Under the pieces are notes generated by a model. It was not told the DNA's origin. It made no database searches and worked only from the letters and a program-made list of their open reading frames with translations. 64,000 nt of DNA from positions 496,001 through 560,000 of the forward strand of contig NZ_JABAHZ010000002.1 in the NCBI RefSeq assembly GCF_012641265.1, written 5' to 3'. This stretch comes from Chitinophaga eiseniae (GTDB taxonomy: Bacteria; Bacteroidota; Bacteroidia; Chitinophagales; Chitinophagaceae). The translations under genes and the position numbers were made by a program. Of the stretch, positions 35,052-44,261 are shown one piece after another (within the stretch, counting starts at the first letter, position 1; each line of letters opens with the position of its first letter).

Positions 35052-36701
35052 ATGAACAAGCAAACATCCTTATTCTCCAATATAAAAGGCGACTTTTCTG
35101 CCGGCCTTGTTGTTTTCCTCATTGCAGTGCCACTGTGTTTGGGCATCGCCCTGGCCTCTGGCGCCCCCTTGTTTGCCGGTATGATTTCCGGTATCATCGG
35201 TGGCCTCGTAATTGGATTTTTAAGTGGTTCTCAATTGAGCGTAAGCGGCCCTGCAGCGGGTCTTACCGCCGTAGTACTGGTAGCCATTACCAAACTCGGC
35301 GCCTTCGATATATTTCTGCTGAGCGTAGTGATAGCCGGCGCCTTGCAATTAGTATTAGGCCTGGTGAAAGCGGGAACGGTAGCCAACTACTTCCCTTCTA
35401 ACGTTATCACTGGTATGCTCACCGCCATCGGCATCATTATTATCCTCAAACAATTACCGCATGCATTTGGCTATGATGCCAATGCAGAAGGCGATTTCAC
35501 TTTTTTCCAGGTAGATGGGGATAACACCTTTAGTGCCTTGTTATCTGCTGTAAATCACATCAGTATTGGCGCAACCATTATTACCATCATTTCCATTTTC
35601 ATTATTCTGTACTGGGGCAAGATCCCAAAGCTTAACATCGTGCCAGCACCGCTGGTAGCAGTAATTACCGGCATATTGCTGAATATGGCATTTTCCGGCA
35701 GCGGACTGCTGGCACTGGGATCTAAGCACCTGGTAACCTTACCGGTAGCCAATAGCTTCAGCGATTTCATTCACCAGTTTACACTGCCCAACTTCAGTGC
35801 TATTACTAATAAAGAAGTATGGATCACCGCAGTAACCATTGCTATAGTAGCTTCTGTGGAAACCTTGCTGAATGTGGAGGCTACTGATAAACTCGATCCC
35901 CTGAAACGCTACACCTCTCCTAACCGGGAACTGAAAGCCCAGGGCATCGGTAACATGGTGAGTGGCCTAATCGGTGGATTGCCCATTACGTCTGTGATTG
36001 TTCGCTCCAGCGCCAACATCAACGCCGGCGGCAAAACGAAGATGGCCTCCATGGTACATGGCGCATTACTGCTGATCTGTACTGCCCTGATACCGGTGTT
36101 ACTGAACAAGATCCCACTAGCCACCCTGGCCGCCGTGTTGCTCGTAACTGGTTATAAGCTTTGTAAGATTTCCATCTTCAAAGAGATGTTTAAAAATGGT
36201 AAATATCAATGGGTACCTTTTGTGGTAACGGTAGTAGCTATCGTATTTACCGACCTGCTCGTCGGTATTGCATTAGGTATGGTGGTAAGTGTGCTGGCTA
36301 TTTTACGCGGTAATATGAAAAGCTCTTACTATTTCCGCAAAGAAAAATACCATACCGGCGATAGTATCCGGCTGGAACTGGCACAGGAGGTTTCTTTCCT
36401 GAACAAAGCCAGCATCCTGCTTACCCTGGATCATATGCCGGAAAATATCACGCTGGTAATAGATGCGCATAAAACAGCGTACATCGATTTTGATGTGCTG
36501 CAAACCATTCGTGAGTTTAAGGATATTAAAGCACCGCAAAAAAATATCAAGGTGATATTAACGGGGTTTAAGCCGGTGTATAACATACAAAATACGCCTG
36601 ACCTCTCGGAGGAAGAACAGACGGAGCTTAGCTCCTCTTCTGTACATACTATTTCTTCCGGCAACCATAAAGAATTACTGAAACAGTTACAGTTAAATTA
36701 G
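35052..36701 (+). CDS. SulP-family inorganic anion transporter
   Basis: A 549-residue SulP/SLC26-type transporter. Family regions include GLVVFLIAVPLCLGIALASGAPLFAG, LSVSGPAAGLTAVV, the NRELKAQGIGNMVSGLIGGLPITSVIVRSSANINAGGKTK block and a C-terminal STAS-like domain with HKTAYIDFDVLQTIREF. The frame is open further upstream, but the ATG at 35052 starts the recognisable family sequence. A beta-carbonic anhydrase follows 83 bp downstream, so bicarbonate uptake is the most likely role. Confidence 0.93.
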   Translation: MNKQTSLFSNIKGDFSAGLVVFLIAVPLCLGIALASGAPLFAGMISGIIGGLVIGFLSGSQLSVSGPAAGLTAVVLVAITKLGAFDIFLLSVVIAGALQLVLGLVKAGTVANYFPSNVITGMLTAIGIIIILKQLPHAFGYDANAEGDFTFFQVDGDNTFSALLSAVNHISIGATIITIISIFIILYWGKIPKLNIVPAPLVAVITGILLNMAFSGSGLLALGSKHLVTLPVANSFSDFIHQFTLPNFSAITNKEVWITAVTIAIVASVETLLNVEATDKLDPLKRYTSPNRELKAQGIGNMVSGLIGGLPITSVIVRSSANINAGGKTKMASMVHGALLLICTALIPVLLNKIPLATLAAVLLVTGYKLCKISIFKEMFKNGKYQWVPFVVTVVAIVFTDLLVGIALGMVVSVLAILRGNMKSSYYFRKEKYHTGDSIRLELAQEVSFLNKASILLTLDHMPENITLVIDAHKTAYIDFDVLQTIREFKDIKAPQKNIKVILTGFKPVYNIQNTPDLSEEEQTELSSSSVHTISSGNHKELLKQLQLN

Positions 36702-36784
36702 GACGTAGGCCATGCGTCTCAATTATCAGGGAATCGTAAACGGAACACCATGCTTTTTTCCGTTCATTTTTCAAATTTTAAAAA

Positions 36785-37474
36785 ATGACAATCATGAAAA
36801 CACTTAATAAAATATCTCAGGCAAATATATCTCCCAGGAAAGCTTTAGAATTACTGCAGGCCGGTAATAACCGCTTTGTAGACAATCTTCGCTTTAATCG
36901 CAACCTTCTGCAAATGGTAAACGATACCAGCGACGGACAATGGCCCATGGCGGCTATTGTAAGCTGCATGGACTCCCGTACTTCCGCAGAGCTGATCTTT
37001 GACCAGGGCCTGGGCGACATCTTCAGTATTCGTTTAGCCGGGGCTGTTATTTCAGACAACGTGCTGGGAAGCCTGGAATATGCCTGCAAAATAGCCGGTT
37101 CCAAGTTCATCGTAGTACTCGGACACACCAAATGCGGCGCCATTAAAGGAGCCTGCGATGCGGTAGAACTGGGCAACCTGACTGGACTGCTGAACAAAAT
37201 TTCACCTGCTGTTTTCGCAGAAAAAACAATTAAAACAGATCGCCATTCCCATAACAGCGCGTTTGTAGAAGCCGTAAACAATATTCACGTAGAACGCTCT
37301 GTACAAGCCATCGTAGAACAAAGCAATATTCTCCGTGATATGCTGCAAAAAGGGGAAATCGGCATTATTGGAGCAGTATATGATGTAGAAACAGGCCTGG
37401 TGCGCTTCATGGATCATACGCTGATCCTGGAAAGCAATAAGCCTTCCGAGCCGGCAGCGGCTGTAGCTGTCTAA
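36785..37474 (+). CDS. beta-class carbonic anhydrase
   Basis: A 229-residue beta-carbonic anhydrase. Zinc ligands Cys61 (SCMDSR), His114 and Cys117 (GHTKCGA), and the Asp63-Arg65 dyad are all present, so it should be active. It interconverts CO2 and bicarbonate in the cytoplasm and is paired with the upstream SulP transporter. A second ATG at 36794 is an alternative start. Confidence 0.95.
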   Translation: MTIMKTLNKISQANISPRKALELLQAGNNRFVDNLRFNRNLLQMVNDTSDGQWPMAAIVSCMDSRTSAELIFDQGLGDIFSIRLAGAVISDNVLGSLEYACKIAGSKFIVVLGHTKCGAIKGACDAVELGNLTGLLNKISPAVFAEKTIKTDRHSHNSAFVEAVNNIHVERSVQAIVEQSNILRDMLQKGEIGIIGAVYDVETGLVRFMDHTLILESNKPSEPAAAVAV

Positions 37475-37521
37475 TTGATATGTTTTTTATAGAGGGGAAT
37501 AAGTTTGCTTTTTCATGAGTA

Positions 37522-37594
37522 GAGGAGGCATTAATAACCCGTTGGGACATTTTATTTAAAGGCAATTGTCCCGGCAGTTATTAATTGCCTCCTT
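37522..37594. terminator. large nested hairpin between convergent genes
   Basis: GGAGGCATTAATAAC (from 37524) pairs with GTTATTAATTGCCTCC (ending 37592) with one bulge, and an inner GGGACA/TGTCCC pair extends the structure. It ends in CCTTTT on the plus strand. It fills the gap between carbonic anhydrase (+) and the aminotransferase (-) and probably terminates both. Confidence 0.6.
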
Positions 37595-37597
37595 TTG

Positions 37598-38734
37598 CTA
37601 TATCTGTCGCAGCTTGGCCGCAGCCTTTTCCAGGGTTGCCTGCTTCTTGGCAAAGCAGAACCGGATCACATGGTTATCTTTTCCATCGCGGTAAAAGGCG
37701 GATACCGGGATTACAGCTACGCCAAAATCTTTGGTCATGCGGACGGCAAAATCTTTGTCGCCCTCATCGGAAATACGATCGTATTTCATCAGCTGAAAAT
37801 AACTGCCCTCACTGGCTAATGGCGTGAAGCGGGTATCTTTCATCAGCTCCAGAAAATAATCCCGTTTTTGCTGGTAAAACGCAGGCAGTTCGAGATAATG
37901 GGAAGGTGTTTCCAGGAACCTGGCCAGGCCATATTGCATGGGGGTATTCACAGAAAAACACAGGTATTGATGTACTTTACGGTATTCTTTCATCAGGTGC
38001 TCCGGCGCTACGCAGTAGCCCATTTTCCAACCGGTATTATGAAATACTTTCCCAAAAGAAAAAGTGACGAAGCTGTTACGGTAAATAGCCGGATAGCGTA
38101 ATATGCTATGGTGCTGCGCACCATCGAAAATCAGGTGCTCATATACTTCGTCCGATAACACCAGCAGGTTAAACTCTTCCACTAACTTCTCCAGCTCCCG
38201 GATATCGTTTTCCTGTAAAATACTTCCTGTTGGATTATGCGGTGTATTGAGCATAATCATTTTGGTACGGGGCGTTATTTTGGCGCGCACTTCATTCCAG
38301 TTGATCCGGTATTCCGGGAACGATAGCGGGATGAGTACCGGCGTGCCTCCATTTACCAGTACATTGGGAATGTAGCTATCGTATGCCGGTTCAAAAATGA
38401 TGACTTCATCACCGGGACGTATACACGTAGCAATGGCGGTAAAGATGGCATAAGTGCCGCCAGGTGTAATAGTAATTTCGGTGTCGGGGCTAACGGATTG
38501 CCGGTAGAGGTGACTTATTTTTTCAGCGATCGCGGTTCTGAGCGGCATCAGTCCCGGCATAGGCGCATATTGGTTATGTCCTTGCTGCATGGCTTCATTC
38601 ACCAGTGCTTTCAGCTCATCACTGCAATCGTAGTCAGGAAATCCCTGTGAGAGGTTAATCGCCTGGTGGGTGGCCGCCAGGGACGACATAACGGTAAATA
38701 TGGTAGTACCTACGTCGGGGAGTTTAGAGATCAT
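37598..38734 (-). CDS. class I/II PLP aminotransferase (methionine aminotransferase type)
   Basis: A 378-residue fold-type I aminotransferase. Motifs are INLSQGFPDYDCS, MLNTPHNPTGS, LSDEVYEHLIFDG and the PLP lysine in SFGKVFHNTGWKMGY. The sequence is closest to the YbdL/KAT subgroup, which transaminates methionine, kynurenine or glutamine. Its own operon context gives no further hint. Confidence 0.9.
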   Translation of the reverse strand: MISKLPDVGTTIFTVMSSLAATHQAINLSQGFPDYDCSDELKALVNEAMQQGHNQYAPMPGLMPLRTAIAEKISHLYRQSVSPDTEITITPGGTYAIFTAIATCIRPGDEVIIFEPAYDSYIPNVLVNGGTPVLIPLSFPEYRINWNEVRAKITPRTKMIMLNTPHNPTGSILQENDIRELEKLVEEFNLLVLSDEVYEHLIFDGAQHHSILRYPAIYRNSFVTFSFGKVFHNTGWKMGYCVAPEHLMKEYRKVHQYLCFSVNTPMQYGLARFLETPSHYLELPAFYQQKRDYFLELMKDTRFTPLASEGSYFQLMKYDRISDEGDKDFAVRMTKDFGVAVIPVSAFYRDGKDNHVIRFCFAKKQATLEKAAAKLRQI

Positions 38735-38739
38735 TACCT

Positions 38740-38827
38740 GTTTTTTAGATATTGAAATTTAGCTATTTAGTGGCAAAGCGCAGGGCTTTTCCAGCGCTAA
38801 ATATCTAAATTTCAATATCAAAAAACA
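38740..38827. terminator. long imperfect hairpin (about 30-bp stem) after the mannose-1-P guanylyltransferase gene
   Basis: The left arm from 38740 (GTTTTTTAGATATTG...) and the right arm ending 38827 (...CAATATCAAAAAAC) pair over about 30 bp with one mismatch and one bulge, around a 26-nt loop. It lies between two minus-strand genes, ending 8 bp from the guanylyltransferase stop, and may terminate or protect that transcript. Confidence 0.65.
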
Positions 38828-38835
38828 TAAAATCT

Positions 38836-39927
38836 TTAGAGGAACTTTTCGCCTTTATTGCGTTTTATTTCCGCTACATATTCCTTGATCTGTTGTTCAT
38901 TGTCTTTTTTGCAGATCAGTAGTACGTCGCTGGTATCAATAACGATGAACTCATCGAGGCCCTGGAGCAGTACCAGCTTCTCGTTGGGCACTTTTACCAT
39001 GCATTTGGTAGCATCGATTACGACTACGTTTTTGCCTTGTACGGCGTTGCCGAGGTAATCCTTTTCCAGGTTTTCGTAAGCAGAGGCCCAGGTACCCAGG
39101 TCGCTCCAGCCGAAATTAGATGGGATTACATATACGTTGCTGGCTTTTTCCATGATGCCATAGTCGATAGAAATGTTGGTACACTGAGGATATACCTGTT
39201 CAATTGCTTCTTTTTCCTGTGGTGTATTAAGGGCATAGGTGGCCTGTTCAAACAGCTCATCTATTTCCGGAAGATATTGTTTAAATGCCGCCAGGATAGT
39301 TTTTACATTCCATACAAAGATGCCGGCATTCCAGAGGAAGTCGCCGCTCTGGATAAAGGTTTTAGCCAGTTCCAGGTTGGGTTTTTCCGTGAATGTTTTC
39401 ACCTGGTATACATTGTCGGCCACCGTTTGTGGTTCGAACTGTATGTATCCGTAGCCGGTATCAGGGCGGGTAGGCTTGATGCCCAGCGTTAGCAATGCAC
39501 TGTTTTTCTGCACAAACAGCAGGGCGTTGAGGCAGGCATTGGTAAAGGCGGGTCCGTCCATAATCAGGTGATCTGCCGGTGCACAGATGATGTTGGCCAA
39601 CGGATCTTGTTTATGGATTTTATGCGAGATATAAGCAACACAGGGGGCTGTATTTTTGCGGGAGGGCTCGCTCACAATATTGGCAGCAGGTAACTCCGGC
39701 AGTTGTTCACCCACTTTACCAGTATACTGGTGATGGGTGACTACGAATATGTTTTCCTTGGGAATGAACTGTGCAAAGCGTTCATATGTCCATTGAAGCA
39801 AGGTTTTCCCCGTGTTCAGGATATCCAAAAACTGTTTGGGGTTGTCTGTGCGGCTATGGGGCCAGAAGCGGCTGCCAATTCCCCCTGCCATTATTGCCAC
39901 GTAAAAGTGGCTGTTCATTTGTGTCAT
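38836..39927 (-). CDS. mannose-1-phosphate guanylyltransferase
   Basis: A 363-residue nucleotidyltransferase of the ManC type that lacks the fused isomerase domain. Motifs are GGIGSRFWPHSRTDNPKQFLDI at the N-terminus, CAPADHLI, FTEKPNLELAK, FLWNAGIFVW and GWSDLGTWASAYE. It makes GDP-mannose for glycan synthesis. It begins 2 bp after the stop of kdsD, so the two are co-transcribed. Confidence 0.95.
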   Translation of the reverse strand: MTQMNSHFYVAIMAGGIGSRFWPHSRTDNPKQFLDILNTGKTLLQWTYERFAQFIPKENIFVVTHHQYTGKVGEQLPELPAANIVSEPSRKNTAPCVAYISHKIHKQDPLANIICAPADHLIMDGPAFTNACLNALLFVQKNSALLTLGIKPTRPDTGYGYIQFEPQTVADNVYQVKTFTEKPNLELAKTFIQSGDFLWNAGIFVWNVKTILAAFKQYLPEIDELFEQATYALNTPQEKEAIEQVYPQCTNISIDYGIMEKASNVYVIPSNFGWSDLGTWASAYENLEKDYLGNAVQGKNVVVIDATKCMVKVPNEKLVLLQGLDEFIVIDTSDVLLICKKDNEQQIKEYVAEIKRNKGEKFL

Positions 39928-39929
39928 TT

Positions 39930-40904
39930 CTAAATAATTCCTTCTCTAATTAAATCATGTAAGTGAATAATCCCTTGATATCGCGCTCCGTCCATTACCA
40001 GCAGTTGGGTAATATCGTGCTGGCGCATCATTTCTAATGCATTGACCGCCAGTTGATCCTGCTGTATCATTTTCGGATGTCGCGACATTATATCTTTGGC
40101 CGTTACAGCTGCTGTGGGAACATTTTTCTCCAGCATCCTGCGCAGGTCACCATCTGTAATTATACCTTTAAGTAATCCATTTTCATCCACTACGGCGGTA
40201 ACACCCAGCATTTTAGATGAAATTTCCACAATTACTTCCCTTAAAGAGCTGTTTTCCAGTACCTGTGGGGAGAGATGTAACTTGCTGAGGTCTCCCACCC
40301 TGAGATACAATTTTTTTCCCAGGGCTCCTCCCGGGTGAAATTTTGCGAAATCAGCTGCCGTAAATCCATGCCATTCTATCAGGCATACCGCCAATGCATC
40401 CCCCATGGCCAGTTGTGCAGTGGTACTGGTAGTGGGTGCCAGGTTATTAGGGCAGGCTTCCTGGCTAACAGTTGTATTCAGTACAAAATCGGCTTCCAGG
40501 GCTAAAAATGAGCTGGTATTCCCCACCATGGCAATTAAAGTGTTGCCAAAATTCTTCACCAGTGGCACCAGTACTTTAATTTCCGCAGAGGTACCGCTTT
40601 TGGAGATACATAACACAATATCTTCTTCCCGGATCATCCCGAGGTCGCCATGAATAGCATCTGCCGCATGCATAAACAGTGCAGGGGTGCCGGTGGAATT
40701 CAGCGTGGCCACTATTTTCTGCGCAATAATGGCACTTTTCCCGATCCCGGTCACCACTAATCTCCCTTCACATTGTGCAATCCTTTCAACAACTTTCTCA
40801 AAATCTGCATTTATAAACTGCTGCAAATCATTAATAGCTGATGCTTCCAATGCAATAGTGCGTTTGGCTACGGCTCCTATATTGATAGTTTGATTCCTTT
40901 TCAT
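39930..40904 (-). CDS. kdsD: arabinose-5-phosphate isomerase, KpsF/GutQ family
   Basis: A 324-residue enzyme with an N-terminal SIS domain (CEGRLVVTGIGKSAIIAQKIVATLNSTGTPA...SKSGTSAE) and two C-terminal CBS domains. It converts ribulose 5-phosphate to arabinose 5-phosphate, the first step of Kdo synthesis, and so feeds kdsB and kdnAB elsewhere in the window. It is divergent from recQ. Confidence 0.94.
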   Translation of the reverse strand: MKRNQTINIGAVAKRTIALEASAINDLQQFINADFEKVVERIAQCEGRLVVTGIGKSAIIAQKIVATLNSTGTPALFMHAADAIHGDLGMIREEDIVLCISKSGTSAEIKVLVPLVKNFGNTLIAMVGNTSSFLALEADFVLNTTVSQEACPNNLAPTTSTTAQLAMGDALAVCLIEWHGFTAADFAKFHPGGALGKKLYLRVGDLSKLHLSPQVLENSSLREVIVEISSKMLGVTAVVDENGLLKGIITDGDLRRMLEKNVPTAAVTAKDIMSRHPKMIQQDQLAVNALEMMRQHDITQLLVMDGARYQGIIHLHDLIREGII

Positions 40905-41060
40905 GACGATTTACAAATTTATCATTTTTTAGTCAGCACTGGTACGCTCCGGTAATTTATATTGATACTCCGGGCTTTTTTAAGTAACTTCGTGTCCCCT
41001 AAAAAACATATAAATATATTTCGTCATTTGTTGGTTCTTTAGAGTTAAAATTTGAATGCA

Positions 41061-43262
41061 ATGGCTGTTGTTAAGGAACGTTTGATGGATGCATTACGCG
41101 AACACTTCGGGTTCGATTCCTTTAAAGGAAATCAGGAAAAAATTATAAATAGCATCCTCTCAGGCAAAGATACTTTCGTTATAATGCCAACTGGTGGAGG
41201 CAAATCACTATGCTACCAATTACCCGCGCTAATGAGCCCGGGATGTGCATTAATAGTTTCGCCGCTTATTGCGCTGATGAAAAACCAGGTAGACCTGGTA
41301 AGAGGCTATAGCAGTAAAGACAATGTAGCCCACTTCTTAAACTCGACCTTATCCAAGGCGCAGATTAAAAAAGTGCGGGCCGACCTCACTGCTGGTAAAA
41401 CCAAACTGTTATATGTAGCGCCGGAAACGCTTACAAAACAGGAAAACCTTGATTTCTTCAAGGAACTGGAAATATCATTTATTGCCGTAGATGAAGCACA
41501 CTGTATTTCCGAATGGGGACACGATTTCAGGCCGGAATACCGCCGCCTGAAAGAAATGATAGACCAGATCAGTGACAAGCTGCCTATCATTGCCCTCACC
41601 GCCACAGCTACGCCTAAAGTACAAAGCGATATCGTAAAAAACCTGGGACTGAATAAAGCCAGTATCTTTATTTCCTCTTTCAACCGTCCTAACCTGTACT
41701 ATGAAATCAGGCCAAAACGCAAAAAGGACCAGACGATCAAAGATATTGTCAAGTTCATTCACCAACATAAAGGTAAAAGCGGTATCATCTATACCCTGAA
41801 CCGCAAAACCACCGAAGAACTGGCAGACATGCTGGTAGCCAATGGTGTGAAAGCCGTGGCCTACCACGCCGGCCTGGATCCCAGTACCAGGGCCCAACGT
41901 CAGGACATGTTCCTGCACGAAGACACAGAAGTCATTGTAGCCACCATCGCCTTCGGAATGGGTATCGACAAACCGGATGTCCGTTTTGTGATCCATTACA
42001 ACATTCCAAAAAGCCTGGAAAACTACTACCAGGAAACCGGCCGCGCCGGCAGAGACGGACTGGAAGGGCATTGTATCTGCTACTACTCCCATAAAGACGT
42101 ACAGAAACTGGAACACCTGATGCGGGATAAATCGCTCAGCGAACGCGAAATGGGCGCACAACTGATCAATGAAACAGTAGCCTATGCGGAAAGCGCTGTA
42201 TGCCGCCGTAAAGTGATCCTGCACTACTTCGGAGAACATTTCGAAACAGAGAACTGCGGTCAGTGTGATAACTGCCGCAATCCGAAGGAAAAAATAGAAG
42301 TGAAAAACCGGGTCGTAATCATGTTGAAAGCTATTCGCGCCCTGGAAGAACGCTTTGGCAGCGAATATGTAATCAACGTTATCACCGGGAAAACCAGCCC
42401 CCAGATCAATACTTACCGCCACGATCAGCTGGATGTATTTGGTGAAGGGAAAGAATTTGATGCGCATTTCTGGAACTCCCTCATGCGGCAAATGATGCTG
42501 GAAGGACTGATAGAGAAAGATATTGAAGAGTATGGCCTCCTGAAAGTAACCGATAAAGGCACTAAATTCCTGAAAAAGCCCTACTCCATCATGGTAGCGC
42601 TCAATCATCAATTTGATGAAGACGCTGTAGACGATGAAGAAGAGGCCGCCGCAGAAGCCCATGCTGCTGCCGACCCCGTGCTGGTAGAAATGCTGAAGGA
42701 ACTTCGGAAAAAAGTAGCCAAAGAAAAGAATCTCCCTCCTTTCGTGATCTTCCTGGAAACATCCCTGGAAGATATGGCCACCCAATATCCGACCACCGTC
42801 CAGGAACTCGAAAAAATACAGGGTGTCAGCAAAGGAAAAGCAATTCGCTACGGCAAGCAATTCCTTGACGTAATTACCCGTTACGTGGAAGAAAATAATA
42901 TCACCAAGCCGGATGACTTCGTGATGAAGAGCGTGGTAAATAAAAGCGGCATGAAGGTATTCATCATCCAGAATATCGACAAAAAAATACCGCTGGAAAC
43001 TATCGCCAAAAACAAGGAGCTGAGCCTCTCCCAACTGCTCGATGAAATGGAAACTATCGTTGCCAGTGGTACCAAACTAAATATCGACTACTGCCTCGAC
43101 GAAGAACTGGACGATTATGCCCAGGATGAAATCATGGAATATTTCAAGGGCTGCGAAACCTCCAGTCTCGCTTTGGCCAGGGAAGAACTCATTGAAAATG
43201 ATTACACCCTGGAACAACTAAAACTGGTACGTATCAAATTCCTGGTCGTATATGGTAACTAA
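41061..43262 (+). CDS. recQ: ATP-dependent DNA helicase RecQ
   Basis: A 733-residue RecQ helicase. The order is the helicase core with Walker A PTGGGKS, DEAH, and TATATP; motif VI QETGRAGRDG; the zinc-binding cysteines CGQCDNC; the RQC winged helix; and a C-terminal HRDC domain (about residues 560-630, LPPFVIF...IQGVSKGKAIRYGKQFL). It acts in recombination and fork repair. I chose ATG 41061 over TTG 41052. It is divergent from kdsD. Confidence 0.96.
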   Translation: MAVVKERLMDALREHFGFDSFKGNQEKIINSILSGKDTFVIMPTGGGKSLCYQLPALMSPGCALIVSPLIALMKNQVDLVRGYSSKDNVAHFLNSTLSKAQIKKVRADLTAGKTKLLYVAPETLTKQENLDFFKELEISFIAVDEAHCISEWGHDFRPEYRRLKEMIDQISDKLPIIALTATATPKVQSDIVKNLGLNKASIFISSFNRPNLYYEIRPKRKKDQTIKDIVKFIHQHKGKSGIIYTLNRKTTEELADMLVANGVKAVAYHAGLDPSTRAQRQDMFLHEDTEVIVATIAFGMGIDKPDVRFVIHYNIPKSLENYYQETGRAGRDGLEGHCICYYSHKDVQKLEHLMRDKSLSEREMGAQLINETVAYAESAVCRRKVILHYFGEHFETENCGQCDNCRNPKEKIEVKNRVVIMLKAIRALEERFGSEYVINVITGKTSPQINTYRHDQLDVFGEGKEFDAHFWNSLMRQMMLEGLIEKDIEEYGLLKVTDKGTKFLKKPYSIMVALNHQFDEDAVDDEEEAAAEAHAAADPVLVEMLKELRKKVAKEKNLPPFVIFLETSLEDMATQYPTTVQELEKIQGVSKGKAIRYGKQFLDVITRYVEENNITKPDDFVMKSVVNKSGMKVFIIQNIDKKIPLETIAKNKELSLSQLLDEMETIVASGTKLNIDYCLDEELDDYAQDEIMEYFKGCETSSLALAREELIENDYTLEQLKLVRIKFLVVYGN

Positions 43263-43288
43263 ACCGGCCAACAACAAGTAATAGCAAG

Positions 43289-44056
43289 ATGAACATTCAA
43301 TATATTCAGGAAACCATTGCTGCCAACCGGCAGAAAGTAGTAGCGCACCCCTTATACGCTGAACTTCAAACACTGGAAGACGTGCGCACTTTTATGCAGT
43401 ATCATGTTTATGCGGTATGGGATTTTATGTCACTGCTTAAAGCGCTGCAACAACAACTCACCTGTGTAAACGTTCCCTGGGTACCTGTTGGCAACGCCGC
43501 CACCCGCTACCTGATCAACGAAATTGTTACCGGGGAAGAAAGTGATATTGACCATACCGGCGCCCGTTGCAGTCATTTTGAATTGTATGAACGGGCCATG
43601 TTGCAGGCAGGCGCCGACTGTGCCCCTATAGAAGCGATTATAGCTGATGTAAAAGCAGGGAAGCCTATCCGCCACATCCTGGATAATTCATCGCTTCCTG
43701 AGGCTGTAAAGGGGTTTCTTGGCTTTACTTTTGAAGTAATTGCTACCGGCAAAGCCCACGTTATGGCAGCCGTATTTACTTTTGGACGGGAAGACCTCAT
43801 CCCCGATATGTTCCTGGCACTCGTAAAAGATCTTGACAGAAAATTTCCCGGAAAGCTGGACCTGTTCATTTATTATCTCGAAAGACATATCGAAGTAGAT
43901 GGCGATCATCATAGCCAACTGGCCATGCAAATGGTGAGCGAACTATGCGGACAAGATACAGATAAATGGCAGGAGGCCGCCGAATATGCCCGCCAGTCGC
44001 TGCATTGGCGCCATCAATTGTGGAGTGGTATCCGGTCGGAAAAAGTAGTTTTATAA
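43289..44056 (+). CDS. DUF3050 heme-oxygenase-like protein
   Basis: A 255-residue all-alpha protein of the DUF3050 family, which has the heme oxygenase-like fold. Conserved His and Glu residues occur in FMQYHVYAVWDFMSLLKALQ, EIVTGEESD...HFELY and YYLERHIEVDGDHHSQLAM, a pattern consistent with a di-iron centre. Several relatives of this fold act as oxidases, but the substrate here is unknown. It follows recQ by 26 bp. Confidence 0.72.
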   Translation: MNIQYIQETIAANRQKVVAHPLYAELQTLEDVRTFMQYHVYAVWDFMSLLKALQQQLTCVNVPWVPVGNAATRYLINEIVTGEESDIDHTGARCSHFELYERAMLQAGADCAPIEAIIADVKAGKPIRHILDNSSLPEAVKGFLGFTFEVIATGKAHVMAAVFTFGREDLIPDMFLALVKDLDRKFPGKLDLFIYYLERHIEVDGDHHSQLAMQMVSELCGQDTDKWQEAAEYARQSLHWRHQLWSGIRSEKVVL

Positions 44057-44073
44057 AATTTCTTGAAAAAAAT

Positions 44074-44103
44074 TTTGCAATTCAAAAGATTGTCTTACTT
44101 TTG
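44074..44103 (+). promoter_or_regulatory. promoter of tRNA-Phe
   Basis: TTTG (44074-44077)-N18-TACTTTTG (44096-44103) is a perfect Bacteroidota-type promoter. A small CCCTC/GAGGG hairpin (44109-44124) lies in the leader before the tRNA. Confidence 0.65.
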
Positions 44104-44138
44104 CAATCCCCTCACGAGAGAGGGCAACAAAAACGGAT

Positions 44139-44211
44139 GGTGCGGTAGCTCAGTTGGTAGAGCAAAGGACTGAAAATCCTTGTGTCGCCGGTTCGATCCC
44201 GGCTCACACCA
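44139..44211 (+). tRNA. tRNA-Phe (anticodon GAA)
   Basis: 73 nt with a D arm GCTC/GAGC, an anticodon stem AAGGA/TCCTT with loop CTGAAAA (anticodon GAA), and a T arm GCCGG/CCGGC with loop TTCGATC. CCA is not encoded. The acceptor stem as read has a C5-A68 mismatch and a G-T pair. A terminator follows at 44217. Confidence 0.95.
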
Positions 44212-44216
44212 CGAAG

Positions 44217-44255
44217 AAAAAGGGAATTTTACTTTACGGTAAAGTTCCCTTTTTT
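44217..44255 (+). terminator. tRNA-Phe terminator
   Basis: AAAAAGGGAA (44217-44226) pairs with TTCCCTTTTT (44245-44254), with an inner ACTTTA/TAAAGT pair, and ends in a T tract. Confidence 0.85.
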
Positions 44256-44261
44256 ATTTGT

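Noticed and set aside
40914-40921. -7 promoter box TAAATTTG for kdsD
   Set aside because: It is only about 10 bp from the kdsD start codon and has no -33 element at the right spacing.
41475-43034. 519-residue open frame antisense to recQ
   Set aside because: It lies wholly within recQ on the opposite strand, has no recognisable domain and reflects codon bias of the real gene.
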